Shown here: piece by piece, positions 7,942 to 17,989 of the stretch | How positions within the stretch are numbered: the first letter of the stretch is position 1 | Layout of the letters: every line of letters begins with the position of its first letter | Notes under the pieces: model-generated | What the model saw: only the letters and a program-made list of their open reading frames with translations | Told to the model about the DNA's origin: nothing | The model's database searches: none | Assembly: GCF_004151235.1 (NCBI RefSeq) | Contig: NZ_JUIV01000001.1 | Coordinates: 62,001 to 126,000, forward strand | DNA from: Flavobacterium anhuiense | GTDB lineage: Bacteria > Bacteroidota > Bacteroidia > Flavobacteriales > Flavobacteriaceae | Direction of reading: 5' to 3' | Length of the DNA: 64,000 nt | Program-made: the position numbers and the translations under genes

Positions 7942-9537
7942 TTACTTTTTCAGAAAAAGAATAAAACCTAAAATACTAACAATTAGAATCGACAAAGCAG
8001 CTAAAACTGTTGCGAGATCGCGAATATTTTTTCCAGCCCAATCCATAAATAGAAATTTATGAAGAATGGCAAAAGAATAGCCTTCAACTCGATCTGAATT
8101 ATTGACAACTGCAGCCAATCTTGATGTTGAAGTTTCTATAAAATAAGTTGCTTTTTCTGGCGTGTCGTAAGCCAATTTTACTACAGGAAGCCTTTTGTTG
8201 ACAAAACCGTATTCTCTGCTATCAAAATCGGTTAACACTTTTGACTCAAGCAATTTTATGTTTTCGAATGAAGGTTGAGAATCATCTTCTGAAGTTTCGA
8301 TCATTTCGCAACAAGACGCTTTTGGAGCTCCATCCGTAAAATAATACGCTAAAAATTCGGCATATTCTAAATCCAGATTTGGGGCAACTTTATTTGTTGT
8401 TGCGTTAATGTAAATCACTTCAGATTTTGGATCTTCTTTTTTATTCCATTTCGAATCTGATTTTGGTATTTTGAATCTTTTTGTTTCTTTTTCAAGTAAT
8501 TGACATCTGTAATAAGTAGTGTCATTCAGCGTAATTAAACTCATATTTTGAAAGCGAGACCAATCTAAATTTAAATTATTATTTGCTCCAGGAATTTCTT
8601 TGGTTTCAAAAGTCGGTTCGTAAACCATTTGCGATAATGTATAAGGCGTCCATTTTGTAGTAGCATGATAAGCACCACTAAAAGCAAAAGTCAATGTAAA
8701 AAGTGAAATCCAAATTCCAATTTGACGATGGTACTTTCTCAATCCTTTTTTTGGCGTTAAACTATCTGTTTTTTTGAATTTTTTCCAAAGCAAGCCGTAA
8801 ATGAGAATCCCGCTCAAAGCAGAAAACCCAATAATAGACAAAAGAAAAATCATGGTAATAATTCGGATGCTATTGTTGCTTATGGCATCTATAAAAGACC
8901 AATTGTGAAAAGTGTCGAAAAACCAGATAAAAGCTTGTCGAGAAATCGGATTATAAGTCGCCAATTTGCTCGATGAGGTTTCTACATATACCTGCATTGC
9001 ATCTGGACGGTCAAAGCTTAATTTATAAACTGGCAAATAACGGTTGACATATTTGTATTGCGATGTAAATTCCGTTACAACTTCGCTGTTTTTTATTTTG
9101 CTTTTTTGGTCATCTAAGAAATACCGAGAAAGCCATTCTGCATATTTTTGATCTCCGTTTTCTAGTTTTTTAGCAGTCGAAACATCGTAATACCAAAGTT
9201 CACCAAGAATAGTTTTGACCTGATAATAAGTCGTGTTATTGAAAGTGACAATTCTGAAATTTTTGAATTGCGATATTTCATTCTTCAGCAAAACTTCCTG
9301 AATAGAATAATGCAATTGGCTTTTGTCAATGATGGGTTGTTCAATTTTATCATGAGCAATTTCGGGTTTGAAAAAGTGCGCCATAAAAGGATGCATTAAA
9401 CCAGAAAATGTCCAGAAAATTACAGGAACAATTGTAATCAATCCAATAACACGATGCCATTTGTACATGTTTTGTTTGATTTTTTTGATGAATTTGGAAT
9501 CTTTCTTAGAAGATTTTTTATGTGTTTCTTTACTCAT
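7942..9537 (-). CDS. PepSY-associated transmembrane protein
   Basis: An inner-membrane protein of about 531 residues. The first ATG is at 9537; an in-frame TTG six bases earlier is less likely. Transmembrane segments lie near residues 35-55, 230-255, 270-295 and 508-530, with two large extracytoplasmic regions holding PepSY-like repeats (TYYQVKTILGELWYYDVSTA and a second copy near residue 345). The final segment is next to the C-terminus. HRVIG and HRQIGIW are the membrane-entry motifs of PepSY_TM proteins, which are often linked to iron or siderophore uptake and reduction. KASCCEM near residue 412 is an unusual cysteine pair. It is downstream of and co-oriented with the TonB receptor, separated by a repeat. 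Confidence 0.85.
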   Translation of the reverse strand: MSKETHKKSSKKDSKFIKKIKQNMYKWHRVIGLITIVPVIFWTFSGLMHPFMAHFFKPEIAHDKIEQPIIDKSQLHYSIQEVLLKNEISQFKNFRIVTFNNTTYYQVKTILGELWYYDVSTAKKLENGDQKYAEWLSRYFLDDQKSKIKNSEVVTEFTSQYKYVNRYLPVYKLSFDRPDAMQVYVETSSSKLATYNPISRQAFIWFFDTFHNWSFIDAISNNSIRIITMIFLLSIIGFSALSGILIYGLLWKKFKKTDSLTPKKGLRKYHRQIGIWISLFTLTFAFSGAYHATTKWTPYTLSQMVYEPTFETKEIPGANNNLNLDWSRFQNMSLITLNDTTYYRCQLLEKETKRFKIPKSDSKWNKKEDPKSEVIYINATTNKVAPNLDLEYAEFLAYYFTDGAPKASCCEMIETSEDDSQPSFENIKLLESKVLTDFDSREYGFVNKRLPVVKLAYDTPEKATYFIETSTSRLAAVVNNSDRVEGYSFAILHKFLFMDWAGKNIRDLATVLAALSILIVSILGFILFLKK

Positions 9538-9551
9538 GGTCAATTTTTTTT

Positions 9552-9613
9552 GCCACAGATTTAAAAGATTAGAAAAGATTATTTAATCTGTGTTAATCAT
9601 TTTAATCTGTGGC
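9552..9613. repeat. GCCACAGATT palindromic repeat
   Basis: The element begins with GCCACAGATT and ends with AATCTGTGGC, so its ends are a perfect inverted repeat. Internal copies of AGATTA and AATCTGTGTTAATC make it partly self-complementary. It fills the gap between the PepSY gene and the TonB receptor. A second copy is at 58008-58071. Confidence 0.75.
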
Positions 9614-9619
9614 GAAATT

Positions 9620-11776
9620 TTATTTTTTTAATGAAAAATTATATTGAATTCCGAATACAAAAGTTCTAGGTGCCGCAGCAGTATAAGTTGGCTGTGCATT
9701 GGCAACATTGGTTCTTGTAACATTGTAAGCGTATAATTTGTCAGTAAGATTTAGCACGTTTCCGTAAACCTCAATTTTTTTCCATTGGTAACCAATTCGG
9801 GCATTGAAAATATTGTAGCCATCATATTTTACCGTATTGATTTGATCTTGGTAGTAACTGCCTACAAGTTGCCATTCTATTGAAGTTCTTAAATTTGGAA
9901 GCCAGTTTGGATAATAACTTACTTCTGAATTTCCTGACCATTTTGGAGCAGATGGCATTTCTTTTCCGTTCAGATCCTGAATTGGATCTGATGGTTTGTC
10001 TGAAAGTTTGAAATCAATATAAGTATGCTGTGCATAAGTTCCGCCCAGACGGATATTGAATTGTTTGGATGGCTTGTATGAAGCACCAAACTCGATTCCT
10101 TTATGACGTGTTTCTCCAGCCGAACGATAATCAGTCGAATTATCTGGAAGTTTGATGTTTAGCAATTCATTTTTGCCTTCCATATAATAAAAAGCGTAAT
10201 CGAAATTTAATTTGTTTTCTAAGAAAGAAAACCATCCGCCAACTTCATAATTGTCAAAATCTGCCGGTTTTAAGTTATAATAAAATTCGGCAGGAATACC
10301 TGATGTACCGCCAGTTCCTGGTTTAGCTCTAAAAATTGAAGTAATTCCCGGAGGCGCAAAACCTTGTGAATAATTGCCATAAAATCCAGCAAATTCTACA
10401 GGATTATAATTAGCTCCAGCCTTGAAAGTAAATTTGTCATATATTTTGCTTCCTGTAGAAAGATCAATTGCATTATCATAATTCACTTTCATATTATCAT
10501 AACGACCTCCAAAAGTGACAATTAATTTTTTAATCGGATTAAAGCTGAGTTGTGCGTAACCAGCAGTGTTAAAAATATCAGCTGTATAATCTGAAAGTTT
10601 AGAATCTGGATGTTCCGCAATGATTTCATACGAATCTACCGTTTGTTTTCCTGGCTGTCCTGGATTTAAATTGGCTTTTAAATCAATTACATACGACCAA
10701 TAAGTCACAGGAGAATAATCGTATAAAGCTCCAGCCACAATTTTCGTGTTTAAAAAATCAAATTTTTGAGTATGTTGTCCAATTGCACCATAACTTTTAA
10801 AGTTGTTCGAATTTACTTCGCCTTTAGCCGTCGTCGGATTTACTGTAGGGCTCCATTTGATTCCGTATGATGGATTTTGCCCTAATTTATTGTCACGAAA
10901 ATAAGCTGTAATGTAACTGCTAGAATTGCTATTCCAGTCATGTTCTAATGTTAAACGAGTTCGTAAAGCATCCGATTTTCTATAAGTAAAATCAGAAGTG
11001 CTTTTATAAGTTCTATTGTTAAAAGCTTCTTCGTTTACAGTGCCACTCATGTCCGAATAATATTTTCCGTACATCGTATTGCTGATCAGTCGGGTAGAAG
11101 GCGAGATGTTGTAGTCAATTCTCGCATTCAAATTGTCTTTATTGTAATCAGAATACGTCATCCAGCCATTTTCCTGTAAACTTGAAATTCCAGCAATATG
11201 AAAACCGACTTTTCCGATTGTGGCACCTCCAGCCGCCTGAAATCTTCTGTAACCATAATTATCGGCCTGAATTCCAAATTTAAGCTCAGGATCAACAGGT
11301 GGTTTTAAAGAAATTAAATTTATAGTGCCACCAACAGCTTCGGGCCCGTATAAAGAAGAAACCGGACCTTTTACAACTTCAATACTTTGCAGATTATATT
11401 GGTTTATTTCTAATAAAGCATTATGATTGAAAATTCCCATTGGTCGAATCGGCAATCCGTCTTCAAGGTATAAATAATAGGCATTTGTAGTCATAGGTTG
11501 GCGAATAGACATCATATGCTGTTCGTTTCCTAAATTCACCATTAATACACCTGGCGTTTTATTGATAATTTCGTAAACCGCAGTTGCTTTTGTTTCGTTA
11601 ATCGTTTTGGCGGTTAATTTGCTTATAGCAACTGGTGTTTCTTTTCTTAAAGTTGCTGTACGATTAGCCGTTACAAAAACATTTTCAAGTTCTTGCTTTG
11701 TTGTGTCTTGCTCGGTTTTGTTTTGTGCAAAGACACATTGCCCTATGATTAATAGGGTAAAGTATATTTTTTTCAT
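9620..11776 (-). CDS. TonB-dependent outer-membrane receptor
   Basis: A 718-residue outer-membrane receptor. The signal peptide ends at about residue 17 (CVFAQ). The plug domain occupies about 30-155 (LENVFVTANR as TonB-box region, then TPGVLMVNLG, IRQPM, and VVKGPVSSLYGPEAVGGTINLIS). The rest is a 22-strand-type barrel ending in FVFGIQYNFSLKK. There is no N-terminal carboxypeptidase-like domain, so it is not a SusC type. It lies between a small CxxxC membrane-anchored protein and a PepSY protein. This arrangement suggests uptake of a metal (iron or copper) or a metal chelate; the ligand is not shown by the sequence. Confidence 0.93.
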   Translation of the reverse strand: MKKIYFTLLIIGQCVFAQNKTEQDTTKQELENVFVTANRTATLRKETPVAISKLTAKTINETKATAVYEIINKTPGVLMVNLGNEQHMMSIRQPMTTNAYYLYLEDGLPIRPMGIFNHNALLEINQYNLQSIEVVKGPVSSLYGPEAVGGTINLISLKPPVDPELKFGIQADNYGYRRFQAAGGATIGKVGFHIAGISSLQENGWMTYSDYNKDNLNARIDYNISPSTRLISNTMYGKYYSDMSGTVNEEAFNNRTYKSTSDFTYRKSDALRTRLTLEHDWNSNSSSYITAYFRDNKLGQNPSYGIKWSPTVNPTTAKGEVNSNNFKSYGAIGQHTQKFDFLNTKIVAGALYDYSPVTYWSYVIDLKANLNPGQPGKQTVDSYEIIAEHPDSKLSDYTADIFNTAGYAQLSFNPIKKLIVTFGGRYDNMKVNYDNAIDLSTGSKIYDKFTFKAGANYNPVEFAGFYGNYSQGFAPPGITSIFRAKPGTGGTSGIPAEFYYNLKPADFDNYEVGGWFSFLENKLNFDYAFYYMEGKNELLNIKLPDNSTDYRSAGETRHKGIEFGASYKPSKQFNIRLGGTYAQHTYIDFKLSDKPSDPIQDLNGKEMPSAPKWSGNSEVSYYPNWLPNLRTSIEWQLVGSYYQDQINTVKYDGYNIFNARIGYQWKKIEVYGNVLNLTDKLYAYNVTRTNVANAQPTYTAAAPRTFVFGIQYNFSLKK

Positions 11777-11789
11777 TTGGAATTATATA

Positions 11790-11840
11790 AATTAAAGCTG
11801 TAAGCTATAGGCTTTAGGCCGTAAGCGAACTGCAAGTCTT
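11790..11840. repeat. Degenerate GTAAGC/GGCTTTAG repeat
   Basis: Between the small CxxxC gene and the TonB receptor, units such as CTGTAAGC, ATAGGCTTTAG and CCGTAAGC follow each other. They look like a decayed short tandem repeat. No gene or promoter is evident inside it. Confidence 0.4.
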
Positions 11841-11861
11841 AGAATTTTGACTTTTTAAAAT

Positions 11862-12239
11862 TTATATAAAATAGGATGGAGGATGAAAAATTGAATTTGC
11901 GATTGCAATAGGCTTTTTATCAAATGAAGCGAAAATTTTTGCTTTTGATTCGATAAGTCCTGTTAATTTAAAATTGTTTAAGATTGAAGTCTGAATGTAA
12001 ACTACCTCTGCTTTTTCTTTCAGATTGTTTTGCATTCTTTTTTCGTTATCTGCGTATTTTTTTAAGCTTTTTTGAAGTTCACAACGACCATTACAGCTGT
12101 TGAAAACCATTTTGCGTTGTACACAGATTGTTTTCGAAATTTCTTCCTGATTTAATTTGAATGAGGTATAAACAAAGAAACTGCCAAAAGAAGGAACTAA
12201 TAGCATGCAAGAAAGAAATATGACGAAAAGTCGTTTCAA
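11862..12239 (-). CDS. Small membrane-anchored protein with CxxxC motif, metal-uptake operon leader
   Basis: This reading frame has no ATG at its beginning. The most upstream TTG (12266) lies inside a perfect -7 box, so I place the start at the TTG at 12239, which gives about 125 residues. It begins with KRLFVIFLSCMLLVPSFG, a signal anchor. A motif CNGRCELQKSL follows (cysteines 4 apart), then a lysine-rich coiled-coil-like stretch. I do not recognise a named family with certainty. Similar CxGxCxLxxxL proteins are often seen beside TonB receptors in this phylum. The short cysteine motif and the operon suggest metal binding in the periplasm. This is inference. Confidence 0.7.
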   Translation of the reverse strand: MKRLFVIFLSCMLLVPSFGSFFVYTSFKLNQEEISKTICVQRKMVFNSCNGRCELQKSLKKYADNEKRMQNNLKEKAEVVYIQTSILNNFKLTGLIESKAKIFASFDKKPIAIANSIFHPPSYFI

Positions 12240-12263
12240 AATATGTTTCGTTGTTTTTGAGAG

Positions 12264-12291
12264 CAAAAGTACATTTTAAATTTATTTACAA
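12264..12291 (-). promoter_or_regulatory. Bacteroidota promoter (TTG-N17-TACTTTTG) for the metal operon
   Basis: On the reverse strand TTG (12289-12291) is followed by 17 nt and TACTTTTG (12264-12271). This is a full match to the Bacteroidota consensus with both elements correctly spaced. It sits upstream of the CxxxC gene and probably drives the CxxxC-TonB receptor-PepSY operon. Confidence 0.65.
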
Positions 12292-12348
12292 GAACGATTT
12301 TTGTCATTTAATTAAAAAAAAAAGGACAACTGGAGGCATTAGAAAAGA

Positions 12349-12384
12349 AAAACCCGACAGATTTCAAAAATCTGTCGGGTCTAC
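12349..12384 (-). terminator. Intrinsic terminator of secA
   Basis: A perfect 12-bp stem (CCCGACAGATTT, 12353-12364, with its complement at 12368-12379) has a 3-nt loop. On the reverse strand it is followed by a T-rich tract. It starts 29 nt after the secA stop. Confidence 0.9.
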
Positions 12385-12412
12385 TTATGTTTGCTATTTG
12401 AAATAGAAATTA

Positions 12413-15400
12413 TTAGTTAATTAAAATCCAAGTTCCTTCAGCAATTAAAGCTTCAGCTTTTTTATACTTCATTGTTTCTGTTTTACCAGTAGCAACTTCT
12501 TGAACTACAACAGTATCGTTTCTATTGATTTTTGGCATATCTCTAACGATAGTTTCAGTAACCTGACGTTGTTGGGTTTCTCCAGCCTCACGGTTCATGC
12601 TTTCGCTATTTGGGATTTCGTCTTTACTTAACTGTAAGTTTTCTTTTGGACGAGCTACTTCTCTTGCTTCGTGAATTTCAGGAACGTTTTGAGCTGGTAA
12701 ATCACCTTTGAATAAGAATGAAATTACTTCTTTGTTAACGTTGTCTAACATTCCTCTAAACAAATTAAAAGCTTCTAATTTGTAAATAAGCAATGGATCT
12801 TTTTGCTCGTGAACAGCCAATTGAACAGATTGTTTCAATTCGTCCATTTTGCGTAAATGCTTTTTCCAAGCTTCATCAACAATAGAAAGCGTGATGTTTT
12901 TCTCAAAATCAGCGATTAATTGAGCACCTTCGCTATCATAAGCTTTTTTCAAGTCAGTTACCACATTCAAAGTTTTGATTCCGTCTGTAAAAGGAACTAC
13001 AATTCTTTCGAAATGATTGTTTGGCTCTTCGTAAACTCCTTTGATAATTGGGAAAGCTTCTCTTGCGCTTCTTTCAGTTTTTTCTGTGTAGAATGCTAAA
13101 GCTTCTTTGTATACTTTTCCAGTAACTTCGATATCATTTAATTTTGTGAAATCTGCCTCAGAAATTGGAGAAGTGATTCCGAAATAACGAATTAAATCAA
13201 ATTCAAATCCTTTGAAGTCATTCGCCACTTTATTGTTGCTTACGATTAATTCGCAAGTATCATAAAGCATATTGGCAATATCTAGTTTCAAACGCTCTCC
13301 AAACAATGCGTGACGACGACGTTTGTAAACTACTTCACGTTGAGAGTTCATTACGTCATCATATTCTAATAAACGTTTACGAACACCAAAGTTGTTTTCT
13401 TCTACTTTTTTCTGAGCACGCTCGATAGATTTAGTCATCATAGAATGTTGAATAACTTCACCTTCTTTCAATCCCATTCTGTCCATCACTTTCGCCACTC
13501 TTTCAGAACCGAATAAACGCATTAAGTTATCTTCAAGAGAAACGTAGAATTGAGAACTTCCTGGATCTCCCTGACGACCAGAACGACCACGCAACTGTCT
13601 GTCTACACGACGAGAATCATGACGCTCTGTACCAACGATTGCTAGACCTCCCGCAGCTTTTACTTCTGGAGATAATTTAATATCGGTACCACGACCAGCC
13701 ATGTTTGTAGCAATTGTTACAACTCCAGCTTTACCAGCTTCTTCAACGATTTGTGCCTCTTGCTTGTGCATTTTAGCATTCAATACGTTATGAGTGATTC
13801 CTCTCATTTTAAGCATACGGCTTAATAATTCTGAAATCTCTACAGAAGTTGTTCCAATCAATACTGGTCTTCCAGCTTTTGATAATTCAGTAACATCTTC
13901 GATTACAGCGTTAAATTTTTCACGTGTAGTTTTGTAGATGTAGTCTTCTTTATCTTGTCTTGCAATTGGACGGTTTGTCGGAATTTCAACAACATCCAAT
14001 TTATAGATTTGCCATAACTCGCCAGCTTCTGTAACAGCAGTACCAGTCATACCTGCTAATTTGCTGTACATTCTGAAATAGTTCTGTAATGTAACTGTTG
14101 CAAAAGTTTGAGTTGCAGCTTCGATTTTTACGTTTTCTTTTGCTTCGATCGCTTGGTGAAGACCGTCAGAATAACGACGTCCGTCCATGATACGACCTGT
14201 TTGTTCATCGACAATCATAATTTTGTTGTCCATGATAACGTACTCTACGTCTTTTTCGAATAAAGCATAAGCTTTTAAAAGCTGAGTAAGAGTGTGGATA
14301 CGTTCGCTTTTTACACCAAAATCTTGGAATAATCTTTCTTTAGCTTCCGCTTCAGCGTCTTTGTCTAGTTTTTGTTTTTCAATCGCAGCGATTTCTGTTC
14401 CAATATCTGGTAAAACGAAGAAATCTGCATCAGTATCTCCAGAAAGGTATTTGATACCATTGTCTGTTAATTCTACTTGATTGTTTTTCTCTTCAATCAC
14501 AAAGTATAAAGCCTCATCAACTTTATGCATTTCGCGATTGTTATCTTGCATGTATTGATTTTCAGTTTTTTGAAGCAATTGTTTAATTCCTTCTTCACTT
14601 AAAAATTTAATTAATGCTTTATTTTTAGGTAAAGATCTGTAAGCTCTCAATAATAAGAAACCTCCATCTTTAGTATTTCCTTCTTTGATTAATTTTTTAG
14701 CTTCAGCTAAGAAACCATTTGCTAACTGACGTTGTTGTGAAACTAAGTTTTCAATTTTTGGTTTCAATTCATTAAATTCGTGACGGTCTCCTTGAGGAAC
14801 TGGTCCAGAAATAATAAGCGGCGTTCTCGCGTCGTCAATTAATACAGAGTCAACCTCGTCGACAATGGCAAAATTGTGTTTTCTCTGAACTAAATCGCTT
14901 GGCGAATGTGCCATGTTATCTCTTAGGTAGTCAAAACCAAACTCATTGTTAGTTCCGTAAGTGATGTCAGCGTCGTAAGCTTTTTTTCTAGCTTCTGTAC
15001 TTGGCTGGTGATTGTCAATACAGTCAACAGATAAACCGTGGAACTCGAATAAAGGAGCTTTCCACGTGCTATCACGTTTCGCTAAGTAGTCGTTGACTGT
15101 TACTAAGTGAACTCCGTTTCCTGTCAAAGCGTTTAAGTAAAGTGGAAGAGTAGCTACCAAAGTTTTTCCTTCTCCCGTTTGCATTTCGGCAACTTTACCT
15201 TCGTGCAGTACCATACCACCAATTAATTGAACATCGTAGTGAATCATGTCCCAAGTGATATCTTTTCCTGCAGCATTCCATTTGTTAGCCCAAATAGCTT
15301 TATCGCCATCAATAGTGATGTATGATTTTGTTGCTGAAAACTCGCGGTCTTTTGGAGTTGCTGTAACTTCAATGTGTGAGTTTTCTTTAAAACGACGAGC

Positions 15401-15757
15401 CGTTTCTTTTACAACAGAAAACGCTTCTGGAAGAATTTCCAATAAAGTTTTTTCAGAGATTTCATAAGCCTCTTTTTCAAGAGCATCTATTGCATCATAA
15501 ATATCTTCTCTTTTATCGATGTCTTCGATGTTTTCTACTTCAGCTTTTAGTGAAGCAATTTTAGCATCTTTATCAGCTCTAGCTTCTTTGATTCTATCTT
15601 TAAAATAAACGGTTCTTCCTCTTAATTCGTCGTTTGTAAGACTCATTAAAGGAGCTTCGAATGTTTTAATTTTATTTAAGTAAGGTTGTAAAGCTTTGAC
15701 ATCTTTCTGCGACTTATCGCCGACAAAGACTTTAATAATACTGTTTATGAAACTCAT
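12413..15757 (-). CDS. secA: Preprotein translocase ATPase SecA
   Basis: A 1114-residue motor that drives unfolded proteins through SecYEG at the inner membrane. Walker A (MQTGEGKT) is at residues 192-199, the DEAD-like box ([16 protein letters not shown]) is near 300, and [25 protein letters not shown] marks NBD2. The helical scaffold region ([23 protein letters not shown]) is near residue 985. It is about 200 residues longer than E. coli SecA, mostly through an insertion at about 325-480, as is usual in Bacteroidota. The C-terminal zinc-binding cysteine cluster is absent; the protein ends in a short [18 protein letters not shown] tail. It appears to be transcribed alone. Confidence 0.98.
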   Translation of the reverse strand: MSFINSIIKVFVGDKSQKDVKALQPYLNKIKTFEAPLMSLTNDELRGRTVYFKDRIKEARADKDAKIASLKAEVENIEDIDKREDIYDAIDALEKEAYEISEKTLLEILPEAFSVVKETARRFKENSHIEVTATPKDREFSATKSYITIDGDKAIWANKWNAAGKDITWDMIHYDVQLIGGMVLHEGKVAEMQTGEGKTLVATLPLYLNALTGNGVHLVTVNDYLAKRDSTWKAPLFEFHGLSVDCIDNHQPSTEARKKAYDADITYGTNNEFGFDYLRDNMAHSPSDLVQRKHNFAIVDEVDSVLIDDARTPLIISGPVPQGDRHEFNELKPKIENLVSQQRQLANGFLAEAKKLIKEGNTKDGGFLLLRAYRSLPKNKALIKFLSEEGIKQLLQKTENQYMQDNNREMHKVDEALYFVIEEKNNQVELTDNGIKYLSGDTDADFFVLPDIGTEIAAIEKQKLDKDAEAEAKERLFQDFGVKSERIHTLTQLLKAYALFEKDVEYVIMDNKIMIVDEQTGRIMDGRRYSDGLHQAIEAKENVKIEAATQTFATVTLQNYFRMYSKLAGMTGTAVTEAGELWQIYKLDVVEIPTNRPIARQDKEDYIYKTTREKFNAVIEDVTELSKAGRPVLIGTTSVEISELLSRMLKMRGITHNVLNAKMHKQEAQIVEEAGKAGVVTIATNMAGRGTDIKLSPEVKAAGGLAIVGTERHDSRRVDRQLRGRSGRQGDPGSSQFYVSLEDNLMRLFGSERVAKVMDRMGLKEGEVIQHSMMTKSIERAQKKVEENNFGVRKRLLEYDDVMNSQREVVYKRRRHALFGERLKLDIANMLYDTCELIVSNNKVANDFKGFEFDLIRYFGITSPISEADFTKLNDIEVTGKVYKEALAFYTEKTERSAREAFPIIKGVYEEPNNHFERIVVPFTDGIKTLNVVTDLKKAYDSEGAQLIADFEKNITLSIVDEAWKKHLRKMDELKQSVQLAVHEQKDPLLIYKLEAFNLFRGMLDNVNKEVISFLFKGDLPAQNVPEIHEAREVARPKENLQLSKDEIPNSESMNREAGETQQRQVTETIVRDMPKINRNDTVVVQEVATGKTETMKYKKAEALIAEGTWILIN

Positions 15758-15800
15758 GATTTATTGTATTTCTTTTATTATATAATATGTATTTGAACCA

Positions 15801-15830
15801 AAAAAAAAGTCTCTATGATGAGACTTTTTC
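15801..15830. terminator. Intrinsic terminator between DUF2795 gene and secA
   Basis: The 10-bp stem AAAAAGTCTC / GAGACTTTTT (15804-15813 and 15820-15829) has a 6-nt loop. On the reverse strand it follows the DUF2795 gene by 15 nt. A-runs and T-runs on both sides would allow use in both directions. Confidence 0.75.
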
Positions 15831-15844
15831 CTTTGGTTTATTTT

Positions 15845-16066
15845 TTAATATTCATCCTCATTCCAAAGATAATCTTCGTCTGTTGGATAATCAGGCCAAA
15901 TTTCTTCCATTGATTCATATATCTCCCCTTCATCTTCGATTGACTGAAGGTTTTCTACTACCTCTAATGGAGCACCAGCTCTAATGGCGTAGTCAATAAG
16001 TTCATCTTTGTTAGCAGGCCATGGCGCATCACTTAAATAAGATGCTAATTCTAATGTCCAATACAT
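15845..16066 (-). CDS. DUF2795 domain-containing small acidic protein
   Basis: A 73-residue, strongly acidic, cysteine-free protein. The N-terminal half (MYWTLELASYLSDAPWPANKDELIDYAIRAG) matches the DUF2795 helical module, which has a pattern of aliphatic positions and a PWPA turn. The tail is rich in Glu, Asp and Tyr (DYPTDEDYLWNEDEY). No signal peptide is present, so it should be cytosolic. The function of the family is not known to me. It is a common single gene beside secA in flavobacteria and has its own terminator. Confidence 0.85.
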   Translation of the reverse strand: MYWTLELASYLSDAPWPANKDELIDYAIRAGAPLEVVENLQSIEDEGEIYESMEEIWPDYPTDEDYLWNEDEY

Positions 16067-16352
16067 CTGTTATCTGTTTAGTTTGTGCAAAAATAAATTT
16101 TTTACTGAAAAAGACAAGTAAATTTTGATTTATTTTAATAAAATTTAAGAACGTCTTTTTTTAAATCCCAAAAATGAATTTTAAATCCCAAAATTTAAAT
16201 TCCAAATTCCAATCAAAAGCCTTTAAATACCAGTGATTTAAACTCCAAACTCCAATTTGTAATTGAAGATTTTTTTCTTTTTTTAAATTCGAAAAGAATT
16301 TAATTTTTCCTTTGGAATTTAGGATTTCAAAAATTTGGAATTTCCAGAAAAT
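16067..16352. repeat. AT-rich spacer with AAATTCCAA-type degenerate repeats
   Basis: This 286-base gap holds no credible gene. It contains many variants of AAATTCCAAATTCCAA and its complement (TTTAAATCCCAAAA, AAACTCCAAACTCCAA, then TTTGGAATTT, TTTGGAATTTCC). The two halves are in inverted orientation around about 16270. The same unit appears at 57934-57972. Confidence 0.6.
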
Positions 16353-16922
16353 TTATTTTCTGGGTATCCATTTCACTTCATCCGCTTTTAAGTCTGAGGA
16401 CAACTTTCGTGCCAAGACAAAAAGGTAGTCAGAAAGTCGGTTTAAGTACTGTATTGCTATTTCCGGAACGTGTTCATTGTGACTTAAATGCACTGCTAAA
16501 CGCTCTGCGCGACGGCAAATACAGCGTGCTATATGACAATGTGACACGGTTGGATGGCCACCAGGTAAAACAAAATGAGTCATTGGCGGAAGGCTTTCGT
16601 CCATTTTATCTATTTCGTTTTCGAGTAATTCGATATCCGAACCAATTATTCCGAGATTTTCCAAGCGAAGTTTTCCGTTTTTTAAAACTTCTTTCTCTTG
16701 TGGAGTTGCCAAAATGGCACCAACTGTAAAAAGACGATCTTGAATTTCGATTAAAATGGTTTTGTAATGCGAATCCATTTCCTGATCGCGAATTAATCCG
16801 ATATAAGAATTTAATTCGTCAACAGTTCCATAACTGTCAATGCGGATATGGTCTTTTGGTACACGGGTTCCTCCAAAAAGGGCCGTTGTGCCTTTATCTC
16901 CAGTTTTTGTATATACTTTCAT
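16353..16922 (-). CDS. Cob(I)yrinic acid a,c-diamide adenosyltransferase (PduO/ATR type)
   Basis: A 189-residue cytosolic enzyme that transfers the 5'-deoxyadenosyl group of ATP to cob(I)alamin, making adenosylcobalamin. The ATP-binding N-terminus KVYTKTGDKGTTALFGG is at residues 2-18, SYGTVDELNSYIG at 30-42, and the helix CHIARCICRRAERLAVHL at 128-145 is the family hallmark (RRAER). It acts in cobalamin salvage, and the cofactor is needed by methylmalonyl-CoA mutase or class II ribonucleotide reductase elsewhere. No other cobalamin gene is adjacent. Confidence 0.93.
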   Translation of the reverse strand: MKVYTKTGDKGTTALFGGTRVPKDHIRIDSYGTVDELNSYIGLIRDQEMDSHYKTILIEIQDRLFTVGAILATPQEKEVLKNGKLRLENLGIIGSDIELLENEIDKMDESLPPMTHFVLPGGHPTVSHCHIARCICRRAERLAVHLSHNEHVPEIAIQYLNRLSDYLFVLARKLSSDLKADEVKWIPRK

Positions 16923-16928
16923 TTTTTT

Positions 16929-16963
16929 TTAAGATGCTAAGGTTCTGAGATACTAAGATTCTA
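16929..16963. repeat. AAGATNCT octamer array
   Basis: Four tandem octamers (AAGATGCT, AAGGTTCT, GAGATACT, AAGATTCT) sit between the ABC ATPase gene and the adenosyltransferase gene, both on the reverse strand. This copy is a single arm without a clear inverted partner. Confidence 0.75.
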
Positions 16964-17005
16964 AGTTTCCTCTTTTTGCGATTAAACGATTAACCAAATA
17001 AACGA

Positions 17006-17698
17006 TTAAACAGTTTTTCTCGTGTCGCTTTCAATTAAACCATCTCTTAAGCGAATAATTCTGTGCGCGTAAGCGGCAATATCTTCTTCGTGAGTTACCA
17101 GAATTACAGTATTTCCTTGTGCGTGAATATCTCCAAAAAGTTTCATGATTTCTACAGAAGTTTTACTGTCTAAGTTTCCTGTTGGCTCATCGGCCAGAAT
17201 TATAGAAGGCTTGTTGACCAAAGCGCGGGCAACAGCAACACGCTGGCGCTGTCCTCCAGAAAGCTGATTGGGCTGGTGATCCATTCTGTCGGCAAGATTA
17301 ACCTGTTTTAAAACTTCAGTTGCGCGGGCCATTCTTTCAGATTTTCCGTAACCGGCATAAATCATTGGCAAGGCAACATTATCTAAGGCAGTTGTTCTTG
17401 GTAAAAGATTGAAGGTCTGAAAAACGAAACCAATTTCTTTGTTTCTAATTTCGGCCAATTCATCATCTTTCATTTTGCTGACATCTTTTCCATTTAAAAT
17501 ATAACGACCCGAAGTTGGCGTATCTAAACAGCCCAATAAATTCATTAATGTAGATTTTCCTGATCCGGAAGGTCCCATTAAAGCAACATATTCGCCTTTT
17601 TGTATTTCTAGATCTATTCCCTTTAAAACATAAACTATCTCATTTCCTAAAGTAAAATTTCGTTTGATGTCGGTTATTTTAATTAATGGTTCAGCCAT
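17006..17698 (-). CDS. ABC transporter ATP-binding protein (LolD/MacB type)
   Basis: A 230-residue ATPase that powers an inner-membrane ABC complex. Walker [10 protein letters not shown] is at 42-50, the Q-loop [16 protein letters not shown] near 93, the signature [15 protein letters not shown] near 145, and Walker [15 protein letters not shown] near 164, followed by the switch histidine (LVTHEED). [11 protein letters not shown] after Walker A is characteristic of the MacB/LolD branch, which works with FtsX-like permeases for export or lipoprotein release. No permease gene is next to it, so the partner must be elsewhere. Confidence 0.92.
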   Translation of the reverse strand: MAEPLIKITDIKRNFTLGNEIVYVLKGIDLEIQKGEYVALMGPSGSGKSTLMNLLGCLDTPTSGRYILNGKDVSKMKDDELAEIRNKEIGFVFQTFNLLPRTTALDNVALPMIYAGYGKSERMARATEVLKQVNLADRMDHQPNQLSGGQRQRVAVARALVNKPSIILADEPTGNLDSKTSVEIMKLFGDIHAQGNTVILVTHEEDIAAYAHRIIRLRDGLIESDTRKTV

Positions 17699-17989
17699 TT
17701 TAGTTTACAATTTTGGATTTAAAAGTACAAAACACTTTTGAATAAGTAGTTGATAATTGGTTTTTGTTACAAATCGTTTTGGCGTATAAGAAAACCGAGA
17801 TAATTAATAAATAGATTTTTTTAAACAAAAAAGGTTATATAATTCAGATTTAATTTTGCGTAATTCTCATTATTTGTGATAATTTATAGTTTTAAAATGT
17901 TTTTTATTTTAAAAATGTGATAATAATGTAATTTATTGGAATTGGTATTAAGTAAATTTGAATATATCAATTAATTAATAACTAAGATT
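17699..17989. promoter_or_regulatory. Divergent AT-rich intergenic region with -7 box at 17953
   Basis: There is no gene in this 291-base gap between divergent genes. TAAATTTG at 17953-17960 is an exact TAnnTTTG box, 29 nt before the lipoprotein ATG. On the reverse strand TACTTTTA near 17723 is a one-mismatch -7 box for the ABC gene. The rest is AT-rich with no obvious structure. Confidence 0.45.

Noticed and set aside
16409..16729. A 106-codon forward frame
   Set aside because: It is antisense to the adenosyltransferase gene, and the protein has no recognisable motif.
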